From: Natronoarchaeum rubrum
Lineage (GTDB): Archaea > Halobacteriota > Halobacteria > Halobacteriales > Natronoarchaeaceae
Assembly: GCF_024494695.1 (NCBI RefSeq)
Contig: NZ_JANHDP010000004.1
Span: 434,001 to 498,000 of the forward strand
Direction: 5' to 3'
DNA length: 64,000 nucleotides
This document shows positions 42,288-50,813 of this stretch, in pieces. How positions within the stretch are numbered: the stretch's first letter is position 1; each line of letters begins with the position of its first letter. Position numbers and translations under genes: made by a program. The notes below the pieces were generated by a model. The model had not been told where the DNA came from, ran no database searches, and worked only from the letters and a program-made list of their open reading frames with translations.

Positions 42288-42947
42288 TTACTCGGCGCTC
42301 TGCTTGGCGTCTTCGACGGCCGCGACCAGTTCCTCGGCGTTCTCGGTGAGCGCCTCGAACTCGCCGGCCGCGATCGCCTCGTCGTCGATCAGCGAACCGC
42401 CCGCGCCGACCGCGACGGCGCCGGCCTCGATGAACTCGCCGGCGTTGTCCGGCCCGACGCCGCCGGTCGGGACGATCGGCACCTGACCGAGCGGCCCCTT
42501 CACGCTCGAGAGGTAGCTCGGGCCCAGATCCGAGGCGGGGAACAGCTTCAGCACGTCGGCGCCGGCCTGGTATGCCTCAACGGCTTCCGTGGGCGTCGCG
42601 ACGCCCGGCGCGACGACCGCGCCGTAGCGATTGCAGGTCTCGATGACGTCCTCGTGGGTGCTCGGGCTGACGACGAACTCGGCCCCGGCCAGCAGCGCGG
42701 CCCGCGCGGTTTCGGCGTCGAGCACGGTGCCGGCGCCGACCAGCACGTCGTCGCGGTCGGCGTAGCGGTCGGCCAGATCGCCGATGGAGTCGATGGCGCC
42801 AGGCGTGTCGGCGGTCACCTCCAGCGTCGTGACGCCGCCCTCGATCAGCGCGTCGGCCACGTCGACGACGTCGTCGCGCTCGACGCCGCGCAGTACCGCG
42901 ATCACGCCGCTGTCCACGATCTGTTGCAGGTCCTCGTGCGTGCTCAT
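42288..42947 (-). CDS. kdgA: KDPG aldolase-type (Eda/KdgA) enzyme
   Basis: A 219-residue class I aldolase of the bacterial Eda type. The Schiff-base Lys is in DVLKLFPAS, the substrate Glu/Arg in VLRGVERDD, and the phosphate-binding loop in VPTGGVGPDN. It cleaves 2-keto-3-deoxy-6-phosphogluconate to pyruvate and glyceraldehyde 3-phosphate. It converges with gfcR. GTG 42956 would add three residues; ATG 42947 is preferred. Confidence 0.9.
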   Translation of the reverse strand: MSTHEDLQQIVDSGVIAVLRGVERDDVVDVADALIEGGVTTLEVTADTPGAIDSIGDLADRYADRDDVLVGAGTVLDAETARAALLAGAEFVVSPSTHEDVIETCNRYGAVVAPGVATPTEAVEAYQAGADVLKLFPASDLGPSYLSSVKGPLGQVPIVPTGGVGPDNAGEFIEAGAVAVGAGGSLIDDEAIAAGEFEALTENAEELVAAVEDAKQSAE

Positions 42948-43165
42948 GAGCGACACGTCGGCGGCCGCCCGGATAACTGCTTTTCTTTGCGTCGCGGCGG
43001 TCGCCGCGTCGTCGTCGGAGCGGCGCCGTCTGCGATCGAGCGCGGCCCGCCGCCCGTTCGTTCCTTCCGAACCGCTGTGAAAGGAGCAAACGAAAGGTCA
43101 TTTAAACGTCCGGTGCCTATTGTCGAGTGAGAGCTTGGCCGTCGCACACCCCTCGACACCCCACC

Positions 43166-43756
43166 ATGTCAACAGATAATTCCAGCCACGTGTATCGACT
43201 TCACTCCACACTGGAACTGCCGCTCGAAGACGTTCACGAGTTCTTCGACGATGCGGCCCTTCCGGACGGCGTCGAAGACGTCGACATCACGCGCCGAAAC
43301 AACACCCTCATTCTCAAGGCGGTCGCCCAGGACAAGTCGATCAGCAAGTACACCCCGACGGCACAACTGAAAGCGAGCGTCACGGAGAATCGCGTCTACG
43401 AGGAGCCCGAGGAGGTCCGCCGCCGCGCCAGCGGTCCCCAGTGGGGCGACGACGAAGAGGAAGAAGAGCCCGAGTCCGAACTCGTCGAGTTCGCCGCGTT
43501 CAAGGGCGACCGCGAGACGGTACTTCAAAACACCACGCTGCAGTACGAGATGTTCCTCGTGCTCTGCGATATCGCCCGCGAGGCCGAGAAGGGAACGCTC
43601 ACCGCCATCACCGAGAAGGACGGCGACCTGCAGGCCACCCGGATCGTCGACGGCGAGGAGCGCCCCAGCTCGATCGAGGTCGTCGAGGGCGCGGGCGACT
43701 CCGACTCCCAGGGCGGCGGCGTCGACTGGCGGAACAACGAGTTCATCAGCGACTGA
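43166..43756 (+). CDS. Conserved haloarchaeal protein (DUF7110-like), target of island insertion
   Basis: A 196-residue acidic protein starting MSTDNSSHVYRLHSTLELP. It has two small alpha/beta halves and an acidic linker (GDDEEEEEPESE). The C-terminal DWRNNEFISD is encoded by the 21 bases repeated at 49136-49156, so this 3' end is the attachment site of the neighbouring island. The gene remains intact. A TATA box TTTAAAC lies at 43101-43107. Conserved haloarchaeal family; function unknown. Confidence 0.75.
   Translation: MSTDNSSHVYRLHSTLELPLEDVHEFFDDAALPDGVEDVDITRRNNTLILKAVAQDKSISKYTPTAQLKASVTENRVYEEPEEVRRRASGPQWGDDEEEEEPESELVEFAAFKGDRETVLQNTTLQYEMFLVLCDIAREAEKGTLTAITEKDGDLQATRIVDGEERPSSIEVVEGAGDSDSQGGGVDWRNNEFISD
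43736..43756. repeat. Left direct repeat (attL) of the island
   Basis: This is the 3' end of the gene at 43166 including its TGA stop. It differs from the right copy only at position 43753 (C against T). Confidence 0.75.
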
Positions 43757-43884
43757 CGGTGCCTAGCCGTTAGGTACCGTTCTCAACTTCGTCCAGAGTC
43801 AGTTATCGGTGATTCTCCGTGGAATGCAGTCGATGGAATATGAGACTGCACTTTTATCTCACGTAAGAAGAGTTGTTTTCAGGG

Positions 43885-45273
43885 ATGCACACATTCGCTG
43901 CTAAATTTGACGATATTGTACATGCAGACGATCTCCCTGCCCCATTTGATGCCTCTCAGAGGTGTGAATATTCTATTGAGACGGAGTCACTCCCTGATGA
44001 GTGGGGCGGCTGGTGTTGCTATCGTCCCGTATGGAATGGCAACGAGCGTTGCATTTGGCATGCCGAAGAGCCGATAAAGCGATCCAGTGATCTACATAAG
44101 GCACAAAAATATGAACGGACTTGGCCCCAAAGATTTGGTGAGGTTGATTTAACCCGGCGTCTTGATCATGCGTATCTCCGAAATTATGAGGTAGATGAAA
44201 ATCGGCAAGAAGATCATTTCCAGCAGCCACTGTCTTTCAGCTCCTGCACTATGTTTGGTTCCAACTTTTACCACAGCGACTTTAGCCAATCTTCTTTCCG
44301 GAATGTCCGGCTAAACGGCTCAAATTTCGAGGAGTCCGTGTGCCGTTTTACCCTGTTTCAGGGTTGCGATTTGAGTGGGACAGATTTCAAGTACGCCAAT
44401 CTTGAAAACGCGCGAGTTTTGAGACAATCTATCCAGAACGCCGATTGGATTGGTATAAACCTAAAAGACGCAAACCTTCACGACAGCGATCTCAATTGCT
44501 CAAACCTCCGTCTAGCGGAACTAAACGGAACTCGTTTGACGCAAGCAACAATGGAGGGATGCAATCTTGAGGAAGCAGAATTAGAAAATGCTGATCTACG
44601 GGATGTTGATCTCCGGAATGCAAAATTCTACGAAACGCTTGTCCGGAACGTCCGTATTAATGAAGGTACAGAATTCGGCGATACATCTATCTACGAACAA
44701 GAAGCTGATATGGACGCTAGTATCTCACAGGACTCAGGGTCTCGGACTGAACTAGGTGGAGTGCGTAGCGCTGTAGAACGTTTTGGCAACCGGTGTCGCA
44801 ATCGGACGGACGACGCGGACTCTTTACAGAGTTCCATTCGTGTTTATCGGCTCTATCAACGGTTGCTCCGAGAAGCATCTCTTCCGGAGGACATTCGGCT
44901 GTTTAGGATTCGTGAAAAGCACGCAAGACGGAAACTCGCTCTAAGTGAAAGTCAATATCTGCAGTGGCTCAAACTAAGCTTTGATCGCTGGGTGATGCTG
45001 TATGGGGAAAGCCCAAAACGTGTCATTGGGGCGTCTGTCGGAGTTATCTCTATATTTGCTGTATTATATTCACTTATTGGAGGATTAGAACCTACCCCTT
45101 CTTCTGCGGGACAGTTTCTGTATTTCAGTGTAGCAACCTTCACAACTCTCGTATATGGCAATATTCGTCCCGCTAAGGAAACTACTCAGCTCTTGGCCAG
45201 TCTTGAAGCATTTCTCGGCGCTCTTCTATTGGCTCTACTGGTTTTCGTTCTTGGAAGACGGGCGACTTGGTGA
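43885..45273 (+). CDS. Pentapeptide-repeat protein fused to a two-helix ion channel
   Basis: A 462-residue protein. The N-terminal 80 residues have three Cys and two Trp pairs (WGGWCCYRPVW). Pentapeptide repeats (SNFxxSDFSxSSF, LSGTDFKYANLENA, NLEEAELENADLRDVDLRN) fill about residues 110-260. The C-terminus is a two-membrane-helix channel: helix (about residues 377-397), pore loop ATFTTLVYGNI, then a second helix. The filter TLVYGN differs slightly from the potassium-channel TVGYGD. This looks like a gated channel with a beta-helical sensor. AT-rich, probably transferred. Confidence 0.75.
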   Translation: MHTFAAKFDDIVHADDLPAPFDASQRCEYSIETESLPDEWGGWCCYRPVWNGNERCIWHAEEPIKRSSDLHKAQKYERTWPQRFGEVDLTRRLDHAYLRNYEVDENRQEDHFQQPLSFSSCTMFGSNFYHSDFSQSSFRNVRLNGSNFEESVCRFTLFQGCDLSGTDFKYANLENARVLRQSIQNADWIGINLKDANLHDSDLNCSNLRLAELNGTRLTQATMEGCNLEEAELENADLRDVDLRNAKFYETLVRNVRINEGTEFGDTSIYEQEADMDASISQDSGSRTELGGVRSAVERFGNRCRNRTDDADSLQSSIRVYRLYQRLLREASLPEDIRLFRIREKHARRKLALSESQYLQWLKLSFDRWVMLYGESPKRVIGASVGVISIFAVLYSLIGGLEPTPSSAGQFLYFSVATFTTLVYGNIRPAKETTQLLASLEAFLGALLLALLVFVLGRRATW

Positions 45274-45381
45274 TCTATGTCTAATTTCTACCTTTTGTGA
45301 GTATCGAGACGATCTCTGAGAACTAACCTCTACTACTCGCAAAGAACTATTTTTGCTTCTTGATTAGGGAAAGAACGTGAA

Positions 45382-46047
45382 TTAGTCTCGATCCTGCATC
45401 GGACGAGGACCAACATCGGTCATCCATTCATCCAATCCCTGAAATTCGACACGCTCGAATTCGCGAATAATTTTGGTTTCTGTAGGTTCTTCTAACTGTT
45501 CTCGAAGAGACTGCATGTCGTTCCACCCTCCTATTTCCAGAAGAACGCGAGGATGAATTCGCCACCGACTAATTGCCTGCCGTGCAAAGAAGATACGGAG
45601 ATCGAGCGATGAAACGAGTTCAAAGTCCTCTTTGCCTGTCTCCTCTGCAGCTGCCTTGGCTGCGTCTTTCACGAAATTCTGTATTGAACGCATCGCGTAC
45701 TGTATCAGGTCTTCATTGTGACTGACGTCATTGGCTTCTGCATACTCTTGCATGAACTCGTGAACGCTCCTGGGGAGATATGCTCTGCGGGGCCGCCCAC
45801 GAGCATACTGATCATCTTCATCTTCCTCCGTAGGTATGAAGAGAAAGTATTTGTCCGGGGCAACATCACTCCGCTCAGCATGTTGAAGTTGGACATTGAC
45901 GATCTCGGAGACTTTGAGCCCAACTTCTCCACCTAGCCGAATTGCCAGTGCCGTCGTAGGATCAGGAGCATTGTTAAGGAGCGTCCGGTATTCGTATCGG
46001 TCTAGATAAACCCGGTACTGACCCCGGGACAGCTCCTCTTTCTCCAT
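45382..46047 (-). CDS. Tyrosine-recombinase-like protein lacking catalytic residues
   Basis: A 221-residue protein with the fold pattern of a tyrosine recombinase catalytic domain: AIRLGGEVGLKVSEIVNVQL (catalytic Arg replaced by Lys45), SSLDLRIFFARQAI (HxxR changed to DxxR) and VLLEIGGWNDMQSLREQLEEP, where the nucleophilic Tyr is replaced near Gln184. It is thus unlikely to cut DNA and may work as a DNA-binding regulator or directionality factor. It lies in the island and is divergent from the wHTH gene. Confidence 0.68.
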   Translation of the reverse strand: MEKEELSRGQYRVYLDRYEYRTLLNNAPDPTTALAIRLGGEVGLKVSEIVNVQLQHAERSDVAPDKYFLFIPTEEDEDDQYARGRPRRAYLPRSVHEFMQEYAEANDVSHNEDLIQYAMRSIQNFVKDAAKAAAEETGKEDFELVSSLDLRIFFARQAISRWRIHPRVLLEIGGWNDMQSLREQLEEPTETKIIREFERVEFQGLDEWMTDVGPRPMQDRD

Positions 46048-46373
46048 ACTGGCTCCAAATCAGGCGAGGGCCATAAATACTGCCATCGATTGGTTCTCTG
46101 AACGAGTACTGGTGGACCAATTCTATTCATGGATGGGGTAGAACTCTGGGGAAGGTTTTTAATCATGGCTGTAGAACATGGTGGTGAGAAGTAATGATGT
46201 AACTACTGAGCAAGTGACTTTGACCGCCCGAATCCCCGACGTTGGCAATCCGGACGGCCGAGCTGGTCTCCCAGCTGACAATCGATCTGGCAATCTGATT
46301 GTCCCACTGGGAGTTATTAATGGTTTGTGTTGCGGCGTCGGCGGCAGTGAGTCCCAACTCCATCCACGAATCA
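46048..46373. other. Intergenic region with nested inverted repeats
   Basis: No convincing gene. It contains AGCTGG-TCTC-CCAGCT (46261-46276) followed by GACAATC (46277-46283) and GATTGTC (46297-46303), so several hairpins can form over 46 bases. A TTTTTAAT box lies at 46156. It separates the recombinase-like gene from the wHTH gene and probably contains divergent promoters and operators. Confidence 0.5.
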
Positions 46374-47009
46374 ATGCACGAAATCAGCGGATACGAGAAG
46401 CGAATTCGAGACGAACACGGGCACCAGCCCAGTGTTGATGACCAAGTAGCCCTATTTCCCTTCCTCGTTTGGTTGGAGCTGACCAATCGAGATAATGCCC
46501 TGACGGTGGGACCAATTAGGGAACACGTCGAAGAGTACGGAATCGACCTCAACCACAACGTCAACACGACACTGGGCAACCTGCACGACCTAGGATTGCT
46601 CGCCAGATACTATCCGGACGCAGGAAATGATGCGATCATCGTGAGCGAGCGTCTTGATGACGTTGTATTCGAATCTTGGGAAGAGGTCACCCTGAGGGAC
46701 CAGCAAGCCCTCATTGAGCACATTCATGAGCAGGAAGAACAGCTTACGGCGTGGGCGGACGGCGGAGTAGTACCACTCCGACGAATCCTCGCTGTAGAGT
46801 TCGATGTCCCCCCAGAAGAGGTAGAAGACCATCTACACACTGGGACTATCGACGAGCAGCGGGAGAAACTCAACGAGGCAATCAATGTAGTTGAAGCCCA
46901 TGAGGAAGTTGATAGTCGGGACTCCTATGGGCGAGTAGAGTGGCTACACAAGGGTTACCGTTACTGGGTACCTAGTGAGGTCCTCAGTGGGGGTGTCGTT
47001 GAAGGATGA
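46374..47009 (+). CDS. wHTH-containing protein of unknown function
   Basis: About 211 residues from ATG 46374 (MHEISGYEKRIRDEHGHQPS); ATG 46320 is the alternative. Residues about 30-80 (ALFPFLVWLELTNRDNALTVGPIREHVEEYG through LGNLHDLGLLARY) form a winged-helix-like DNA-binding domain. The rest is acidic and helical. It ends with an ATGA overlap into a tiny membrane gene. Family not recognised. Confidence 0.6.
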   Translation: MHEISGYEKRIRDEHGHQPSVDDQVALFPFLVWLELTNRDNALTVGPIREHVEEYGIDLNHNVNTTLGNLHDLGLLARYYPDAGNDAIIVSERLDDVVFESWEEVTLRDQQALIEHIHEQEEQLTAWADGGVVPLRRILAVEFDVPPEEVEDHLHTGTIDEQREKLNEAINVVEAHEEVDSRDSYGRVEWLHKGYRYWVPSEVLSGGVVEG

Positions 47010-47107
47010 CGCCGATCGCTCTCTTGGTAACGGGTATCCTCGGAGCTGTTGCTACAGTCGTACTGAGTGGCATCTTCGGTCGATCTACAAGTGGTGGGTA
47101 TCTCTAG
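47006..47107 (+). CDS. 33-residue membrane peptide
   Basis: A short frame coding MTPIALLVTGILGAVATVVL and ending GRSTSGGYL. It starts inside the stop of the wHTH gene (ATGA), which supports translation. It is a single hydrophobic helix. In the next 180 bases a further hydrophobic frame without a start codon (ILVAGIIATSLWSLVAAMGPG) is visible and may be a decayed second membrane segment. Confidence 0.45.
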   Translation: MTPIALLVTGILGAVATVVLSGIFGRSTSGGYL

Positions 47108-47373
47108 CGGGGTAGTTGGATTAAAAAGGAGATAAGCTATTCCTCCGGGGTGCTAAGATACTCGTTGCAGGTATTATTGCTACCTCTCTATGGTCTCTAG
47201 TTGCAGCCATGGGTCCGGGGTTAATTGTGCTTGTTATGGTTGGTGGCTTAGTCTTGCTAAACCACTGTGAGATCGAGAATTGGAACCTCAGCTGAAACTC
47301 ATCACCATGGCACCTAATTGAGTATTTACAGATCTCCGTCAACCTAGGTCGCCGCACCAAGCATTGATCCTTG

Positions 47374-47787
47374 TTAGAATACTTGTTGGAGGGGCCCTGC
47401 CTGGTGGACGGTTTCATGTGTTTCTCGCACCTCCTCGAATGATAGATACCGAAGGGTAGAGTATTTCGATTGGTCAAGCACTTTCTTGAATGTCGGTCGA
47501 TTCATTTCCTCCCAGACCTTGTCCTCATCGTCCGCAGGAGCCACGATATGCATATTTACTCCTACGTTGGGAACTCTTGCAGTGAAGTCCGTCATTCGGA
47601 GTATCCCACTATAGATGCTCGTCGTACTTTCTACTTCGAACATCCCAACGATGACATCGTCTTCAAGCCAGATCACGTCGACATATTCGATAATCCGGGT
47701 CACGGCCTGACTGAAACCTGGTAGATTCAACTGTTCAATACAGTCTTCGCCTAATCGGTTACCGTCGTAAGTTCGATTTGCTCCACT
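47374..47787 (-). pseudogene. Truncated restriction-type nuclease fragment
   Basis: The frame codes NRTYDGNRLGEDCIEQ and runs on through VIWLEDDVIVGMFEVESTTS, YSGILRMTDF, HIVAPADDEDKVWEEMNRPTF to the stop. It resembles the C-terminal domain of larger restriction-like nucleases (Glu in FEVE followed by TTSIYSG). No start codon precedes the conserved part, and the frame runs back into the RHH gene in another register. It is therefore probably the left-over 3' end of a lost gene. Its only good internal start is a TTG at 47730. Confidence 0.6.
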
Positions 47788-48023
47788 TGGTCGATACTGC
47801 CGCGAAGCTCGTCGAAGTGTCCCGCAACGTCCTCCGACAGCTCAACTGAGCTGTTACCGTCCTGTCGCTGCTGAATCTCGCATTCGACTGCCTGCCGAAT
47901 AAGTTGTGACAAGTACTGAAACTCGCTTTCTTCGTCCAGATACTGCTCCCAGCGTGCTTTTCGTTCCGGGTCAACCCAGAGGTTCACGTTTTCCTTGTCG
48001 TAGTCTTGTTCGCTGTCTGGCAT
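47751..48023 (-). CDS. RHH-like small protein
   Basis: A 90-residue protein (MPDSEQDYDKENVNLWVDPE). The segment ENVNLWVDPERKARWEQYLDEESEFQYLSQLIRQAVECEI has the strand-helix-helix pattern of ribbon-helix-helix proteins. The C-terminal half is acidic and helical and could mediate dimer contacts. RHH genes of this size accompany recombinase-like genes in haloarchaeal elements. Probably the island's regulator. Confidence 0.6.
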   Translation of the reverse strand: MPDSEQDYDKENVNLWVDPERKARWEQYLDEESEFQYLSQLIRQAVECEIQQRQDGNSSVELSEDVAGHFDELRGSIDQVEQIELTTVTD

Positions 48024-48061
48024 TGCCGCACGGCCGATTAGCCTCTTGGTGCATAACGTTC

Positions 48062-49093
48062 ATGCACCAGACTGTAGAAATTATACTCGATTATTACTTT
48101 CGCGAAAGTATCAATATTCTCCAAACACCAGTAGTGTTTAGCATGAATCCGGATCGTTTTGCGGAGGACAGGGACTTTGCTAGTGAGATTGTTGGGCAAG
48201 GAATGAGTAGAAACGTGTTTGCAAGAGTCTTTGAGATACAGCGGCATCTTGAGCAAATTCAGGAGTCCGTTGAGCAGTTGAAGGCTTTTCAGGATCGCTA
48301 TGATGAAGGACAGATGACGCGTGAGGTAGCGAGCGGGGCTCTATTTGGAGTGAAACAGCTGATGCGTTCATTAGATTCTATTGAATATGCATTTCCTGAA
48401 TTGGGTGAAAAGGTTTGGTTCTCTGGATTTCAGGAAGATGTACATCACACCTTTTGGCGGGTTGAAGACGAAAGATTCGATGCTGCACTTAATTTTGAAG
48501 GGGAGGATCTTGGAGGGCTCTATAGAGAAGTCAGTAATATTCTAGATAACATTTCCGATTCAAACCATACTAGCCCTATTAACCAACTTCAGCGTTTTCT
48601 GGAACGGTATGGTGATGAGTTCAATACATATGACGCACCAGACGAGTATCACAAAGAAGTCTTTGAAGCACGTGATCTCTTCTGCTTAGGCTATTACTCA
48701 ACAGGATTGATTGTACTAGGAAGAGCTGTAGAAAGAGCAATTCTACAATTAGGAAATGCTCGGAAAATCAAGTCAGTAAACGGATTTAGCCCGCACACGG
48801 ATTGGGACTCAGCGCGTTTCTGGGAGAGAGCGGAAGCATTGTACAATCTTGATATGCCAGATGACTCGGGTAAGATGATTTCTAAGCGCCAATATCACCT
48901 GATTCAACTTTTGATCGACTATCGGAACAAGGTAGCTCACAAAGACTATCGTGAGATTTCCAAGAACGATGCGGCTCGCATGATGGGGCAGGCTCTTGAT
49001 TTGCTCGCAGAATTGGAAGAGACAAGAGAGAAGTTGAACAAAATGGCTGACGATGAAATTCACAAAAGGGACAACGTGTCTGTATCAGTATGA
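48062..49093 (+). CDS. DUF4145-like protein
   Basis: About 343 residues from ATG 48062 (MHQTVEIILDYYF); ATG 48143 (MNPDRFAED) is the alternative. The C-terminal 150 residues show the DUF4145 pattern: ARDLFCLGYYSTGLIVLGRAVERAILQLG, then YRNKVAHKDYREISKNDA. DUF4145 occurs fused to restriction R-subunits and alone in defence islands. The N-terminal part has a coiled-coil stretch (IQRHLEQIQESVEQLKAFQD). AT-rich, last gene before attR. Confidence 0.65.
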   Translation: MHQTVEIILDYYFRESINILQTPVVFSMNPDRFAEDRDFASEIVGQGMSRNVFARVFEIQRHLEQIQESVEQLKAFQDRYDEGQMTREVASGALFGVKQLMRSLDSIEYAFPELGEKVWFSGFQEDVHHTFWRVEDERFDAALNFEGEDLGGLYREVSNILDNISDSNHTSPINQLQRFLERYGDEFNTYDAPDEYHKEVFEARDLFCLGYYSTGLIVLGRAVERAILQLGNARKIKSVNGFSPHTDWDSARFWERAEALYNLDMPDDSGKMISKRQYHLIQLLIDYRNKVAHKDYREISKNDAARMMGQALDLLAELEETREKLNKMADDEIHKRDNVSVSV

Positions 49094-49135
49094 GAATGGA
49101 ATTAGTACATAGCTGGTAGGCACCTATCCAACGGT

Positions 49136-49156
49136 AACGAGTTCATCAGCGATTGA
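49136..49156. repeat. Right direct repeat (attR) of the island
   Basis: A copy of the last 21 bases of the gene at 43166, including a stop codon, with C to T at 49153. After it, GC content returns to core values. Confidence 0.75.
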
Positions 49157-49303
49157 GCGTACGGCACCGCCGCCGATCGAACGTTCCTCGGGTAGTCTCG
49201 AACCGACTGTCAGTAGCTACACCACTCCACAGTCGACGGTTCTGGACCTCTGGCGCTCGCTCGCCCCCCAACACTATCTCGCGCCGCATCGGCACTGTCA
49301 CGT

Positions 49304-50290
49304 ATGAGCGAGAGGGGCGATGCCGACGGTGCCACCAGCGTTGCGATCGCCTGTCAGGGCGGCGGTAGCCACACGGCGTTCACCGCGGGCGTTCTCGAAC
49401 GAGTTTTGCCGATCTTCGACGGCGATTCCTACGAACTCGTCGGGCTGAGCGGAACGTCCGGCGGGGCCGTCTGTGCGACAGCCGCCTGGTACGGCTTGCA
49501 CGTTCGCGGGACGGAGTACGCGGCCGCGACATTGGAGTCGGTCTGGCGGGATTTCGCGGCGACATCGCCGTTCGAGAGGGTCGCTAACGCCTGGTTCGTC
49601 GCGCTGGCGAAGTTCGCCGCGCGAGGCGGGCCGATCCCGCTGTTCAGCCCGTACGAACTACCGTACACCAAGTTCGGGCGGGATCAGTTTCTCGACACTC
49701 TCGAGACGCACGTCGAGTTCGATCGGATTCCGGATCTCGCCGCCGACGCGTCGGCGGACCTGATCCTCGGAGCGGCGGACGTCACCGAGGGCGAGTTCGA
49801 GACGTTCGTCAACGAGGAGGTCACCGCCGAGACGGTGCTCGCGTCGGCGGCGATTCCGACGCTGTTCGAGGCTGTCGGGATCGGCGACCACTGGTACTGG
49901 GATGGCCTGTTCTCGCAGAACCCGCCCATCAGGGATTTCCTCACGATGCCAGAGACCGCGTCGGAAAAGCCGGACGAGATCTGGATCGTCCAGATCAACC
50001 CCAAGCACCGCGAGGAGGTCCCCGAGTCGGTGGAAGACATCGCCGATCGGCGGAACGAGCTGTCCGCCAACCTCTCACTGTTTCAGGAGGTCTACTTCAT
50101 CGAGAAAATGAACGACCTCATCGAACGCGGGAGCCTCCCGCAGCAGTACAAGCCGGTCGAAGTCGAGTTCGTCGACCTGGGAAGTGACCTGCCCGCGCCG
50201 ACGAAAATCGACCGGGATCCGGAGTTCGTCGATCGGTTGCTCCAACGCGGTCAGCGACGTGCCGAGCGCTTTCTTCGAAGTCGGCGGTGA
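49304..50290 (+). CDS. Patatin-like phospholipase
   Basis: A 328-residue patatin-family lipid acyl hydrolase. The oxyanion loop is GGGSHTAF, the nucleophile Ser is in GLSGTSGGAV and the dyad Asp is in YWDGLFSQNP. It would release fatty-acyl or other ester-linked groups. Archaeal membrane lipids are ether-linked, so the substrate is not obvious. No signal peptide is seen. It is a single gene after the island's attR. Confidence 0.88.
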   Translation: MSERGDADGATSVAIACQGGGSHTAFTAGVLERVLPIFDGDSYELVGLSGTSGGAVCATAAWYGLHVRGTEYAAATLESVWRDFAATSPFERVANAWFVALAKFAARGGPIPLFSPYELPYTKFGRDQFLDTLETHVEFDRIPDLAADASADLILGAADVTEGEFETFVNEEVTAETVLASAAIPTLFEAVGIGDHWYWDGLFSQNPPIRDFLTMPETASEKPDEIWIVQINPKHREEVPESVEDIADRRNELSANLSLFQEVYFIEKMNDLIERGSLPQQYKPVEVEFVDLGSDLPAPTKIDRDPEFVDRLLQRGQRRAERFLRSRR

Positions 50291-50493
50291 GTCGACGCTC
50301 GGCGGCTGGAGTGAACAGCGGCGTCGTCCCGTCGGCGCCGGTAGCTGGCGTCCGTAGCAGCCGGCGGCATGTCGTGCTCGTCGTACCGATTCCGTTCTGT
50401 CGATCGCTCCGGGCCGCGTCCGACGCGCGTCTGACGCCGACGGCCCACCCCGACGCAGTCTTGCATTTGAGCCCGTTTGAACGGTAGCATCAC

Positions 50494-50500
50494 TTTATAA
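50494..50500 (+). promoter_or_regulatory. TATA box before the HalOD1 gene
   Basis: TTTATAA lies 24-30 bases before GTG 50524. This spacing favours the GTG as a leaderless start codon. Confidence 0.65.
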
Positions 50501-50523
50501 GTGACAACCTTGCAGCATCTACT

Positions 50524-50787
50524 GTGCAAGCACTCGTGAATGCAGTCGACGATCGCACCGAGACGAACGACGACGTACCGATCGACGCCAGAATCGCCGA
50601 GGCGGTCGCCGAAGCGAAGGGCGTCGACACGCTCGATCTCGACCCGATGTACGGCGTGATCGATCCCGACGCGCTCGACGCCGCAGTTCGATCGATGGAC
50701 GCCGAGGGGTCGGTGGCGTTCGAGTACGAAGGATTCAGCGTGACGGTCACGGGCGACGGACGGATCGACGTCACCCGGCCGTCGTAA
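50524..50787 (+). CDS. HalOD1 domain protein
   Basis: An 87-residue protein with a GTG start. The body (IAEAVAEAKGVDTLDLDPMYGVIDPDALDAAV through VAFEYEGFSVTVTGDGRIDV) is the HalOD1 output domain found alone or in haloarchaeal signalling proteins. Its partner and output are unknown. Confidence 0.85.
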   Translation: MQALVNAVDDRTETNDDVPIDARIAEAVAEAKGVDTLDLDPMYGVIDPDALDAAVRSMDAEGSVAFEYEGFSVTVTGDGRIDVTRPS

Positions 50788-50813
50788 GCGCGTCGGCAGT
50801 TTTCGGACGCCGA

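Larger units (their letters stand above)
43736..49156. mobile_element. AT-rich genomic island inserted at the 3' end of the gene at 43166
   Basis: The last 21 bases of the host gene (43736-43756) recur at 49136-49156 with one difference. Between them, GC content drops sharply and codon use changes. Contents: pentapeptide-repeat ion-channel fusion, recombinase-like protein without catalytic residues, wHTH protein, tiny membrane protein, truncated nuclease, RHH protein and DUF4145-like protein. No intact integrase is present, so it may be immobile or mobilised in trans. Confidence 0.75.

Noticed and set aside
46178..46438. 86-residue plus-strand frame before the wHTH gene
   Set aside because: It covers the nested inverted repeats and overlaps the better-supported frame at 46374; the protein has no domain pattern.
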